NCBI GenBank assembly: GCA_963678465.1
Contig: OY782858.1
Location: forward strand, 1,426,001 to 1,490,000
Length of the DNA: 64,000 nt
From: Paludibacter sp963678465
GTDB lineage: Bacteria > Bacteroidota > Bacteroidia > Bacteroidales > Paludibacteraceae
Direction: 5' to 3'
Positions within the stretch are counted from its first letter, which is position 1; each line of letters starts with the position of its first letter. Positions 55,043 to 63,956 of this stretch are shown one piece after another. The translations under genes and the position numbers were made by a program. The notes under the pieces are model-generated. The model had not been told where the DNA came from and ran no database searches. It saw only the letters and a list, made by a program, of their open reading frames with translations.

Positions 55043-57937
55043 TTATTCTCCCGGATCAATAGTAATTCCACCAGGAATTCGAACCCTTAATTCAATACTA
55101 ACCGTTTGACTTGCCTTTAAAGGTATTCCGGCAACTGTACTGTTTTTACTTGCATTTATCTTATAATCAAATGCATTCAATTTGCTAAGTGCACCTTCCT
55201 GAACTTCCTGAATTCCTAATGTGATAAGGCTTACCTGTGCTTTTCCATTCAGGTCGCACGACTTAATTTTATCAGTTACATTCACTGTAATTCCCGGAAT
55301 CACTTTATTCGAAATATCCAATGGCACCAATGAAAGCGCAAGATCCATCGGGATTTCATTGCTTACTACCGCCACGATATCAATTTTGCTGGCATAATCG
55401 AGATAATCACTTAAATCTTTTTGCAAATCCGAAATTGTATCGCGGTATTGGATTCTGAAATTCTGACCAAAATCAAAAGGAACATTTACCGAATACTTCA
55501 CATTCAGCGCATTTTTCTTCGAATACAAATCTACTTTATGGTTGGTTCCCGTAATGGTAGGAACAGCCTTTACTTCAATTTCGTCAGGGAAAGTTTTAAG
55601 CATATCCGACAAATTGGCTACGATTACCGAAGTATAACCTGTTGAAACTCCCTCAGTTGTTTTCGACAACCAGAATTTACTCCAGTTAAATTCGCCAAGC
55701 GTAGTAGCAGCAGCCACCTTCACTGTAGTTGTGATTGTTGAGTTTGGTATGGCCACACCTTTTCTTTTTGGAGTAAGGGTGATAGCCAAATCAAGAGGAA
55801 TTCCCATTGTATTCCCAATTTCGAGCGTAATGACCGGATTCTGAATATCCAGGTTATTGTCACCTTCTTTGAGCATATCCGGAATATCAAGCGTTATTAC
55901 TTCGCTCACCGGATCAATCTTTGGCGCAACCTGCCCTTCTATTTGTGCTATCGGCATTGTACCGATTGTAATTTTAGGTTGTACTGTTACATTGCCCAAT
56001 GTCGAGGAGTTAATGCTTGAACTCTTGATGTAAGCGCTTCCACTCATATCTATGGTTTCGTTCAACACAAAATTGCCGTTGGTAAGTGTAAGTCCGGTAG
56101 TTCCAAAATCAAACGATTCCAGTGTAAGCACTTTAGTAAATCCTTCGCTTACTTTAAATCCGCGGTTGATAATCACTTCGTTGTTTACATTTACATCGCC
56201 TGTTTTAAATTTCATCGATGCAGGCAATTTGATAGTGTAATTACGGAAGAAGAGCGAATCGATGCCCGCAGGAAGATTGGCTACATCAATTTTAAGCGTA
56301 ATTGTAGCCGGCGTTTTCAACGCAACTTTATTGATTTTCTTTACATCGGCCGATACAAACTGATTGATTTTAAAATCGGTTTTTTGAGTCGGTATATCGA
56401 TGGTTATGTTTTTTGTTGTAACTGTAGCATCCTTCACTTCCAGACCCACTGTACTGGAGGTAACCTTTAAACTTTTAGTTCCTAAACTCTGAGTTGTACT
56501 AAGTTTTGTAGTTGCTCCGGCTACAGTCAGGCTATTCACACTGTAGCTAAAATTATCGGTAACAGTAATGGCCTGATTCGTCACTTTTTTATTGAGCTTA
56601 ACTCCCGATATACCTATTGTTTTTTCTCCAAACAAGTCAGCATATGGTATTGTAAGTACATTTGTAGTTGTGTTCAAACCCGGATAGGCTTTAAATATAA
56701 ACATGCTCGGTAAATTCACAACACATGATCCTGCCGAAAAGACAAAAGGTAAAATACCCGGATTAGCAATATTTAATTTCAACGCTGCACCCTCTTTAAA
56801 ATTGAGAGTTTTGATTTCATCAACTTCGTCAGGTAGGTTATTTACCACTTCGTTGATGGCAGAGTTTCCTGTTTTTTGTGCCAAAACAATGGGGTTGGTT
56901 TCAATATCCAAATCCTCCACTCCAGGCGCTGCTGATAAAGTCACGTTAACGCCAACCTGTTTTCCTACAACTGTAGAATTTTCATCTCCCCTACCTGTTA
57001 AGCTGTATCTAACACTATAAGGTATATCAGTAGCATAATTAAGCTTTCCGATTTGTGATACATTGCTTAGATTAAGACTCTTTACTTTGTAAGTGAAATT
57101 CACTACGTTCTGATCAGGTAAAACCGAATTTTCAATAATAAACTCATTGCCTTCGATACGCGCACCGGCTCCTGTTGCATCCGACAGTTCGAAATCGGAA
57201 GAATACTTGATGCTGAAACGAACGATTTTATCTTCGTAGCTATTAAACCCTGCATTCTTAATTTCTGATTTATTAAACGAAACAGTTACAATGTTACTTT
57301 TAAAATATATTTTATTTATTTTCTTTAATATATTGTCATACGTAAAATCGATCGATTGAGTTACCGATTTACCACCTTCCACTTCATAAGGACCAAACTG
57401 AATTTCTGCCGCTTTTGACCTCGCTGCAGTAGTGGAATTCTGATTTCCCCTTACACCCGCTGGCTTAGTGATTGTAACACTTTTATAGTAGTCACTCTTA
57501 ATTACTGGTAATTTCAGATTATCAGTATTGGCTACAGGCACATCAATGACAGAACTTATGGATACCGGATCGAGCTGAATAACAGGAAAAACAATATCAG
57601 CTACGTCCGTGGCAATGGGCTGAATTGTAATTGGCGCCACATTTACACTTACCGGATTAATGGCAGTGATATTCACACCTACCGAATCCTTTACCCGAAT
57701 AGAGAAAGTACCGTTGGTCGATTTCTCGATAAGATCGACACCTAAACTATCAATCATATCACCCAAAATGATTGGTTTGGTTTTACCTATAGGAACCGAT
57801 AAGGAATCGCCACCTATTGTCATTTCGGTATTTACTCCATCCGACAAATCATACTCATCCGATACGCAATTCGAAAAAAACAATGCGAAAGGAAGAAACA
57901 GAATCAGATAGATGCTCTTTTTAAGGAATGCATTCAT
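55043..57937 (-). CDS. Large lipoprotein of 964 residues, unknown function
   Basis: A Bacteroidota lipoprotein not recognised as a named family. The lipobox is LFFSNC (Cys24). The mature part is almost entirely beta-strand, rich in Val, Thr, Ser, Ile, Asn, with repeated themes (for example NVAPITIQPIATDVADIVFP, then VSISSVIDVP; ITIDIPTQ; VTLKIDVANLPAGIDSLFF) that suggest tandem immunoglobulin-like or beta-sandwich modules of about 90-130 residues. It is upstream of and co-transcribed with the OmpA/TSP3 protein; together they may form a surface complex. A TATCTTTG box lies upstream on the minus strand (58118-58125). Confidence 0.68.
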   Translation of the reverse strand: MNAFLKKSIYLILFLPFALFFSNCVSDEYDLSDGVNTEMTIGGDSLSVPIGKTKPIILGDMIDSLGVDLIEKSTNGTFSIRVKDSVGVNITAINPVSVNVAPITIQPIATDVADIVFPVIQLDPVSISSVIDVPVANTDNLKLPVIKSDYYKSVTITKPAGVRGNQNSTTAARSKAAEIQFGPYEVEGGKSVTQSIDFTYDNILKKINKIYFKSNIVTVSFNKSEIKNAGFNSYEDKIVRFSIKYSSDFELSDATGAGARIEGNEFIIENSVLPDQNVVNFTYKVKSLNLSNVSQIGKLNYATDIPYSVRYSLTGRGDENSTVVGKQVGVNVTLSAAPGVEDLDIETNPIVLAQKTGNSAINEVVNNLPDEVDEIKTLNFKEGAALKLNIANPGILPFVFSAGSCVVNLPSMFIFKAYPGLNTTTNVLTIPYADLFGEKTIGISGVKLNKKVTNQAITVTDNFSYSVNSLTVAGATTKLSTTQSLGTKSLKVTSSTVGLEVKDATVTTKNITIDIPTQKTDFKINQFVSADVKKINKVALKTPATITLKIDVANLPAGIDSLFFRNYTIKLPASMKFKTGDVNVNNEVIINRGFKVSEGFTKVLTLESFDFGTTGLTLTNGNFVLNETIDMSGSAYIKSSSINSSTLGNVTVQPKITIGTMPIAQIEGQVAPKIDPVSEVITLDIPDMLKEGDNNLDIQNPVITLEIGNTMGIPLDLAITLTPKRKGVAIPNSTITTTVKVAAATTLGEFNWSKFWLSKTTEGVSTGYTSVIVANLSDMLKTFPDEIEVKAVPTITGTNHKVDLYSKKNALNVKYSVNVPFDFGQNFRIQYRDTISDLQKDLSDYLDYASKIDIVAVVSNEIPMDLALSLVPLDISNKVIPGITVNVTDKIKSCDLNGKAQVSLITLGIQEVQEGALSKLNAFDYKINASKNSTVAGIPLKASQTVSIELRVRIPGGITIDPGE

Positions 57938-58326
57938 AAATCTAAAATTTAAAGTAATTAATTAAACGTTTATAATATGGTAAAAAAAATAAATATAATA
58001 AAATATTTTTTAGCTAATTATATAATGTTATGAAAGTTGAATTTGTTTATCGTAAATGAAAAAAATCTTACAATTTCACCATTATTCTTAAATAATTCTT
58101 ACATTTTACTATCGCCTCAAAGATATGAAAGCACAAAACAAACAAAACAAATAAACTACAATACAAGCATTTACAAAATGAACAATCTCTAAAACAAGAA
58201 TAAAAGGAGTCAAATAAAACAATTTGTAATAATTACAAAATATTTCAGCATTGATACAGAACTAAAAACTAATTTGAAAATGTGACATTGTAAAAATGTA
58301 CTAAATCTGGAAGAAAAAGCGAAAGA
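57938..58326. other. AT-rich leader of the large lipoprotein gene
   Basis: No gene. The TATCTTTG box on the minus strand (58118-58125) would give a leader of about 175 nt; CAA triplets (TTG on the minus strand) lie 17 and 22 bp away, so the -33 match is imperfect. Confidence 0.4.
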
Positions 58327-58934
58327 ATGGGCCAATGTGGCAATCGTGGAATTGTGAAAATGGTCTCCAGTCTCCAGTCAACAGTCCCCAGTCTCCAGTC
58401 CTTTGACTTTAGACCTTTGACTTTAGACTTAACTGTGGAATTGTGGAATCGTGGAATCGTGGAATCGTGGAAATGGTCTCCGGACAACAGTCCCCAGTCC
58501 CCAGTCTCCAGACCTTTGACCTTTGACTTAACTGTTGAATTGTTGAATCGTGAAAATGGACTTCAGTCAACAGTGTCCAGACCTTTGACCTTTGACTTAA
58601 CTGTGGAATTGTTGAATCGTTGAATCGTGAAAATGGTCTCCAGACAACAGTCCCCAGTCTCCAGACTTTAGACTTTTGACCTTTGACTTTTGACATTATA
58701 CTTTAGACTTTTGACCTTTGACCTTTGACCTTTGACTTTTGACTTAACTGTGGAATTGTTGAATTGTTGAATCGTGAAAATGGACTTCAGTCAACAGTCT
58801 CCAGACCTTTGACTTTAGACCTTAGACTTTAGACCCTTGACTTTAGACTTTAGACAACTGTCAATTATCACCGCCCCACTCTTCAAATTTTCAAATTCTC
58901 AAATTTTCAAATTCTCAAATTAGGAATTCTCAAA
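58327..58934. repeat. Nested heptamer/octamer repeat mosaic upstream of the lipoprotein operon
   Basis: About 600 bp made of repeated blocks. Each block has TCCAGTC/CCCAGTC heptamers, then CTTTGAC/CTTTAGA heptamers, then TTAACTGTGGAATTG with GTGGAATC or GTTGAATC octamers and GTGAAAATGG. The landmark TTAACTGTxGAATTG recurs at about 58429, 58527, 58597 and 58744, that is four larger blocks of about 70-150 bp. The end (58880-58935) is a TCTCAAAT octamer array. No gene; predicted reading frames here change frame with the repeat. Confidence 0.85.
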
Positions 58935-60341
58935 TTAGGAACTGTGTTCCGTCGGGAAGTTCACAAGGAAAACATTTTCGGAAGCACGGGTAAGCGCAGT
59001 ATACATCCAGCGGTAGAAATCACTGTTCAGTTGCTCATCTGCCACCTGACCGGGATCGATAAACACCTTTTTCCACTGCCCACCCTGCGCTTTATGGCAA
59101 GTCACAGCATAGGCAAACTTCACTTGCAAAGCATTAAAAAACTCGTTTTCATAAATCTTTTTCACCAACATGCGTCGTTGGGTGATTTCGGGATAGTCTT
59201 CGGCTATGGCCTGAAAAAGCTGTTGATGCAGTTCGTTGCTATGCGTCGGAGAATCGGACTGAAGCAGATCCAGCCACACAAAAGCATCAATCTCCCATTC
59301 ATAATCGAGCGAACGCAAGGTAAGATCCACAAAACGAAAACCATACATCTCGCGCGACTTTTTCACACGCATTACTTCAAGTATATCGCCATTGGCAATG
59401 AAATCAATTTCTTTGTAAGGTTTGTTCCAGAAGTAATTGTTTTTGGTCACCATCAACAAATCGCCGTTGGTAAGTTCATCCTCTTTCATCAGCACCCGGT
59501 TACGGATACCATTGTTGTACATATTGGCACGCTTGTTCGAACGCGTCACCACGATGGTGTCCTCCACTCCCACTCCGTTATAAGCCCGCTGAATTTCATC
59601 TATCAAATCCATGCCGTTCAGATAGCGGATATCAGCAAAACCTTCCGTTTCGAAACGGGGAAATGCTTCGGTCTTGTCTTCGAGCAGCATTTCGCGCAGC
59701 CGGGTAGCATTGTGCAAAATACCACTTTCCAGCGCCTGCCTCACCACATGCGTCAGGGTAAACTCATGCACCTTCAGTCCATAGCCTGCCAGCTTGTCTT
59801 TTTCGAGGGCCGGACTGTGAGGCTGCATCACAGGAGGCAACTGAGCCGTATCGCCCAAAAGCAACAAACTACAACCATCGCCGCTGTACACAAACTCAAT
59901 CAAATCGTCGAGCAAGCGACCCGAACCAAACTCAGTATCGCCACCCGTATTCGAAATCATCGATGCCTCGTCGACAATAAAGAGCGTGTGATTAAAAAGA
60001 TTGTCCGACAGTTGAAACCGGAATTCGGCCATCGATTTCTGACGGTATATTTTTTTGTGGATCGTGAAGGCCGGGAAACCCGAATAACCGGCAATCACTT
60101 TAGCAGCACGTCCGGTGGGCGCCATCAGCATTGTTTTTTGTTGCAAAGCATTCATCGCACGCACCAAAGCGCTTACCACCGACGTCTTTCCCGTTCCCGC
60201 ATATCCCTTGAGCAGGAAAATCTTTTCCGGATCGGTGGACATCAGAAACTCGCCCAACGCATCAAGTAAAATACCCTGTTGTTCGGTAGGTTCGAATGGC
60301 AATTCGGCACGTATGCTGGAGGAAATGAAGTTTTGTAACAT
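58935..60341 (-). CDS. RecD-like ATP-dependent helicase (AAA/UvrD-C type)
   Basis: A 468-residue protein from the ATG at 60339-60341. Motif I is LLKGYAGTGKTS (Walker A 46-53), followed by MLMAPTGRAAKVI (Ia), HTLFIVDEASMI (II), LLLGDTAQLPPV (III) and VVTRSNKRANMYN (IV). The C-terminal signature AYAVTCHKAQGGQWKKVFID is motif V, and YTALTRASENVFLVNFP motif VI. It belongs to superfamily 1B helicases like RecD2/Dda; RecB and RecC are not nearby, so it acts alone in 5'-3' unwinding, repair or recombination (inferred). Adding the long antisense frame would be wrong. Confidence 0.85.
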   Translation of the reverse strand: MLQNFISSSIRAELPFEPTEQQGILLDALGEFLMSTDPEKIFLLKGYAGTGKTSVVSALVRAMNALQQKTMLMAPTGRAAKVIAGYSGFPAFTIHKKIYRQKSMAEFRFQLSDNLFNHTLFIVDEASMISNTGGDTEFGSGRLLDDLIEFVYSGDGCSLLLLGDTAQLPPVMQPHSPALEKDKLAGYGLKVHEFTLTHVVRQALESGILHNATRLREMLLEDKTEAFPRFETEGFADIRYLNGMDLIDEIQRAYNGVGVEDTIVVTRSNKRANMYNNGIRNRVLMKEDELTNGDLLMVTKNNYFWNKPYKEIDFIANGDILEVMRVKKSREMYGFRFVDLTLRSLDYEWEIDAFVWLDLLQSDSPTHSNELHQQLFQAIAEDYPEITQRRMLVKKIYENEFFNALQVKFAYAVTCHKAQGGQWKKVFIDPGQVADEQLNSDFYRWMYTALTRASENVFLVNFPTEHSS

Positions 60342-60697
60342 ATATGCAAAGATAAATAAATTGACCGGGAGTAATGCCGAAAACCTATTTAAAAACACAG
60401 GGAATAACAACACACTGTCAAACCTATAGGCTGATTCAACAATTATTAAGATTTTCCCCTAAAATGTTGGCGTTGTTAAATATGTTATTTATCTTTGGAA
60501 ACAAAAATACAAGCAGTTACACATACAGCAAACATACGCAATGGTATTTATAAGTATATAGGGAATATATGGACAATGCGTATATATTGATGTTATGCCC
60601 AACCCTAAAAAAAATGATGTGTAAAATACAGATACTTTTGTGGACAAATATTGTCCATTTGGATTAATCTTATTACTTTTGGAAATATTTATTCAAA
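60342..60697. promoter_or_regulatory. Control region of the restriction-modification module
   Basis: An AT-rich region with two TACTTTTG boxes. The second (60674-60681) has TTG 20 bp upstream (60651-60653). A perfect palindrome TGGACAA-ATA-TTGTCCA (60641-60657) covers that TTG and is the likely C-protein operator; another TGGACAA half-site is at 60570-60576. A TATCTTTG box on the minus strand (60347-60354) is a possible -7 element for the helicase gene. Confidence 0.6.
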
Positions 60698-61033
60698 ATG
60701 GAAAACACAAAGATTCACACAACTTTTGGAGAACATCTTAAAGAACTAAGAGAAAGTGCAGGTTTAACTTTAAGAGATGTTTCGACAAATATCGGCGTCG
60801 ACTATTCGCATCTTGCTAAAGTTGAAAAAAATCAAAGAACACCAACAAGACAGTTGATAAAAAGTTTAGCGATTTTTTTTAAGACAAGTGAACAAGAATT
60901 ATTAAACGATTGGTTAAGTGATCAAATTGCGTATAAAATTTTGGATGAAAATGTAGATATTAAAATTTTAAAAGTAGCAGAAGAAAAAGTGTCATATTTA
61001 AAAAAATTACACAATGAGAACGACAATGATTAG
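60698..61033 (+). CDS. XRE-type controller protein of a restriction-modification system
   Basis: A 111-residue protein with an HTH_3 domain (about 10-65): FGEHLKELRESAGLTLRDVS, TNIGVDYSHLAKVEKNQRTP, a classic five-helix Xre fold. The C-terminal part (70-105) is helical. Its position directly before the methyltransferase, with which it overlaps, and the palindrome at its own promoter mark it as a C protein, which would activate or repress its own operon in a dose-dependent way. It is somewhat longer than usual C proteins (about 80 residues). Confidence 0.8.
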   Translation: MENTKIHTTFGEHLKELRESAGLTLRDVSTNIGVDYSHLAKVEKNQRTPTRQLIKSLAIFFKTSEQELLNDWLSDQIAYKILDENVDIKILKVAEEKVSYLKKLHNENDND

Positions 61034-61994
61034 AAACAAAGAGTTACCTACATTTTTCGGAGAGGTTTCATTTAAAGGGCAACGAATTGAGAATGATATT
61101 TTAGATAGTATTGCTCCAAAACTATTTTACGAACACCCTAATGGAAAGTTATGGCATGGGGACAGTATCGAATGGTTAAAAACTTTACCAGATGCAAGTG
61201 TAGACATGATTTTTGCCGACCCACCATATAATATTAAAAAAGCTGATTGGGATACTTTTGAAAGTCAAGAAGAGTATATTAAATTCTCTATGAAATGGAT
61301 CGAAGAATCAGCAAGAGTATTAAAACCAACAGGTACTTTATTTATTTGTGGATTTTCAGAAATATTAGCTGATATTAAACATCCAGCTTCAAGACTTTTC
61401 AAATCATGTCGCTGGATTATATGGAATTATAAAAACAAGGCAAATTTAGGTTCTGATTGGGGTAGAAGTCATGAAAGTATTTTACATTTCAGAAAAGACA
61501 AGAAATTCACATTTAACATTGATTCTATAAGAATACCATATGGAGAACATACATTGAAATATCCGACACATCCACAAGCTGAGTCAAGTCAATTTGGAAA
61601 TGGGAAAAACAAAAATAATTCATGGGAACCAAATCCTCTTGGTGCTAAACCAAAAGATGTTTTAGAGATTCCTCAAGACATTATTGAGGTTCCAACAACT
61701 TGTAATGGTATGCATGAAAAAACACCTCATCCAACACAAAAACCGGAAGAACTTATTCGTAAATTGATATTAGCATCTTCAAATATCGGAGATACAATTG
61801 TTGATCCATTCTGTGGTTCAGGCACAACACCTGTTTGTGCTGAACAACTTAAACGAAAATGGATGTCTTGTGATTTATCTGCTGAATATTTAGATTGGGC
61901 ATATAATAGAATTGAACTTGTAGAAGAATGGAGTATAGAAACTTGGATTAAATATGATTTTGAAAACCAAAAAAGAAGAAACTCAATAAGATGA
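61026..61994 (+). CDS. Site-specific DNA methyltransferase (beta class)
   Basis: A 322-residue protein from the ATG at 61026, which overlaps the controller stop by 8 bp; a start at 61014 is also possible. The catalytic motif IV is DPPYN (residues 65-69); the target-recognition region lies in the middle (about 140-220); HPTQKPEEL (motif X) and DPFCGSGTT (motif I, 260-268) come after it. That order defines the beta class, as in CcrM and M.HinfI. It likely methylates adenine N6 (DPPY) at an unknown site. It is AT-rich, unlike neighbouring host genes. Confidence 0.9.
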   Translation: MIRNKELPTFFGEVSFKGQRIENDILDSIAPKLFYEHPNGKLWHGDSIEWLKTLPDASVDMIFADPPYNIKKADWDTFESQEEYIKFSMKWIEESARVLKPTGTLFICGFSEILADIKHPASRLFKSCRWIIWNYKNKANLGSDWGRSHESILHFRKDKKFTFNIDSIRIPYGEHTLKYPTHPQAESSQFGNGKNKNNSWEPNPLGAKPKDVLEIPQDIIEVPTTCNGMHEKTPHPTQKPEELIRKLILASSNIGDTIVDPFCGSGTTPVCAEQLKRKWMSCDLSAEYLDWAYNRIELVEEWSIETWIKYDFENQKRRNSIR

Positions 61995-62887
61995 ATTTAA
62001 AGAATATTGTAGACAAAGCGAAGAATAAAAGCAACTTCGTAGACCTTAAAGCGTATATTTCATTTTGTGATGAATATTTAAAATTCATAAGTGATAATTT
62101 ACAGGCTATTATTGTATCACAGAATGAGAATCATTATCGGTTTTATCAGTACAAAAAAGAAGGTAATTTTCAAATTACAAGACCAATAAATTCAAATTTA
62201 ATGTACGATTCAACTGAATTTACACGCGCTTCAAAAGAATTTATTCAATTATTGCATTCTGTAAAATCGATTGACAAAAATGATTTTGAAGCTCGAAGCA
62301 TAATTAACAACTCTACATATACGATTCAACAATCAATTGGTTCTGCTTTAGATGGTTTGCCTGCTGGTGAATCAAATACAGCACGAAAACTAAATGGAGA
62401 TTTATTTGAACATTTTATTCGTCTTCTAATTTCCGAAATTGGGATTAAATGTAAATCAGGAACAATTCAAGTTCCAGTCATTGTTGAAGGAGAAGAAACT
62501 TTTAGCATGAGTTACCAACACGATTTAATTATTGAACAAGAAGAAAATATAAAAGTTATTGGCTCAATCAAAACATCAAGTAAAGACAGAATTGACAAGA
62601 TTTTTATTGACAAATTTTTATACAACAAATTAACCGACAAATCCACACCACACATAGCGATTTTCTTGAACGATGTACAACGAAAGAAAAGAAAGCAAGA
62701 AAACGAATACGGTATTAACGCAACATTTTTACCAGGACATTTTAAAGGATATACTGTAAAACTAAACCCACTTGACGGAGTCTATTATTGTGACATTAGA
62801 CCAAATATGAAAACAGAAAACATATTAAAAGATTACATCAAAACCTTTGACAACTTATTAATTGAAGACATTTGGAAATTTCTATAA
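61991..62887 (+). CDS. Putative type II restriction endonuclease
   Basis: A 298-residue protein that overlaps the methyltransferase by 4 bp (ATGA), so it is translationally coupled. No family can be named. A PD-(D/E)xK-like core is suggested by Glu140 in NGDLFEHFIRLLISE, Asp178 in SYQHDLII and K194 in VIGSIKTSSKDR (the usual acidic residue before K is Ser192). Size, AT-rich codon use and position after a controller and a methyltransferase gene support a type II endonuclease. The recognition site is unknown. Functional proof is not possible from sequence alone. Confidence 0.72.
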   Translation: MNLKNIVDKAKNKSNFVDLKAYISFCDEYLKFISDNLQAIIVSQNENHYRFYQYKKEGNFQITRPINSNLMYDSTEFTRASKEFIQLLHSVKSIDKNDFEARSIINNSTYTIQQSIGSALDGLPAGESNTARKLNGDLFEHFIRLLISEIGIKCKSGTIQVPVIVEGEETFSMSYQHDLIIEQEENIKVIGSIKTSSKDRIDKIFIDKFLYNKLTDKSTPHIAIFLNDVQRKKRKQENEYGINATFLPGHFKGYTVKLNPLDGVYYCDIRPNMKTENILKDYIKTFDNLLIEDIWKFL

Positions 62888-62894
62888 TACTTAT

Positions 62895-62952
62895 GCTTCC
62901 TGCGGTCGGGACGACTCCCGATACATCGGGATCTGCGACGCAGCAAGGAAGC
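62895..62952. repeat. G/C-rich cruciform element after the endonuclease gene (class R3)
   Basis: Outer arms GCTTCCT (62895-62901) / AGGAAGC (62946-62952) enclose an inner palindrome CCCGAT-AC-ATCGGG (62917-62930). Its G/C-rich make-up contrasts with the AT-rich genes before it and suggests a dispersed, mobile-type repeat that also may act as a terminator. Confidence 0.6.
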
Positions 62953-63012
62953 GTCGGTTGAACCGTACTCCCTTTTAGGCAGTGTTGCTAAGTTCTTGCA
63001 AATATTTTATTA

Positions 63013-63235
63013 CAATCGACGATCAAACAAATGACATCGACGATCAAACAAATGACATCGACACTCAAACAAATGACATCGAAGGTCAATACATACGATG
63101 CTGATGTTAAAACAACTGATGCTGACGTTAAAACAATTGATATCGACGATCAAACAAATGGCATCGACGCTCAAACAAATGACATCGAAGGTCAATACAA
63201 TAGCAATCGACGGTCAATACAAAGGCTTCTAACAA
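63013..63235. repeat. 21-bp tandem array, about ten units
   Basis: Units of 21 bp such as GACGATCAAACAAATGACATC (split here as GACGATCAAAC and AAATGACATC) follow head to tail: three close copies, then variants with GGTCAATACATACGA and GATGTTAAAACAACT. A frame is open through most of it, giving a seven-residue periodic peptide, but without a ribosome binding site or a gene-like start. Confidence 0.8.
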
Positions 63236-63240
63236 CCTTA

Positions 63241-63694
63241 CAATAGCAATCGAAGGTAGTTACAATAGCAATCGAAGGTCAATACATACGTCGCTCAACG
63301 TGTTACATACGTCATCGAAGGTCGATACATACGCCGCTCAACGTGTTACATACGTCATCGAAGGTTAATACATACGTCGCTCAACGTGTTACATACGTCA
63401 TCGAAGGTCAATACATACGCCGCTCAACGACTTACATACGTCGCTCAACGAGTTACATACGTCGCTCAACGAGTTACATACGTCATCGAAGGTCAATACA
63501 TACGTCGCTCAACGTGTTACATACGTCATCGAAGGTCGATACATACGCCGCTCAACGACTTACATACGTCGCTCAACGAGTTACATACGTCATGAAGGTC
63601 AATACATACGTCGCTCAACGAGTTACATACGTCATCGAAGGTCAATACATACGTCGCTCAACGAGTTACATACGCCGCTCAACGCGTTACATAC
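63241..63694. repeat. 21/22-bp alternating tandem array, about twenty units
   Basis: Two unit types are mixed: A, TACATACGTCATCGAAGGTC plus AA (22 bp), and B, TACATACGTCGCTCAACG plus TGT, AGT or ACT (21 bp). The core CGCTCAACG occurs 12 times; CGAAGGT about eight times. Because A and B differ in length, no frame stays in phase, so coding is unlikely. Confidence 0.85.
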
Positions 63695-63703
63695 GACTCT
63701 TCC

Positions 63704-63956
63704 TGTCCCCGGTCTCCAGTCTCCGGTCTCCGGTCAAGACTTCGCTATCTGCCTTCAGTAAACCACCACTTGCGCCGTCTCCAGTCTCCGGTCTCAGGAC
63801 AAGACCTTTGACTTTAGACTTTAGACCCTTGACTTTTGTCCAAGACCTTTGACTTTAGACATTAGACCCTTGACTTTTGTCCATAGACCTTTGACTTTTG
63901 ACTTTACACCCTTGATATTAGACTTTACACATTCGACCTTTGACTTTAGACCTTAA
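63704..63956. repeat. Heptamer array at the window end
   Basis: GTCTCCA/GTCTCCG heptamers (63704-63735 and 63776-63800), then TTTGACT/TTTAGAC words with variants (63806-63953). These are the same words as in the arrays at 32.8, 41.8 and 58.4 kb. The last 44 bases (63957-64000) carry no recognisable feature. Confidence 0.8.

Noticed and set aside
58944..60269. Long 441-residue reading frame on the plus strand
   Set aside because: It is the antisense shadow of the RecD-like helicase, which has all helicase motifs; the shadow has none.
60698..62887. Mobile element carrying the restriction module
   Set aside because: Base composition suggests acquisition, but no integrase, transposase or clear attachment-site duplication lies in the window.
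63241..63694. Possible CRISPR array or a coding gene of 169 residues
   Set aside because: No spacers separate the repeats, and the 22-bp units shift the frame, so neither explanation fits.
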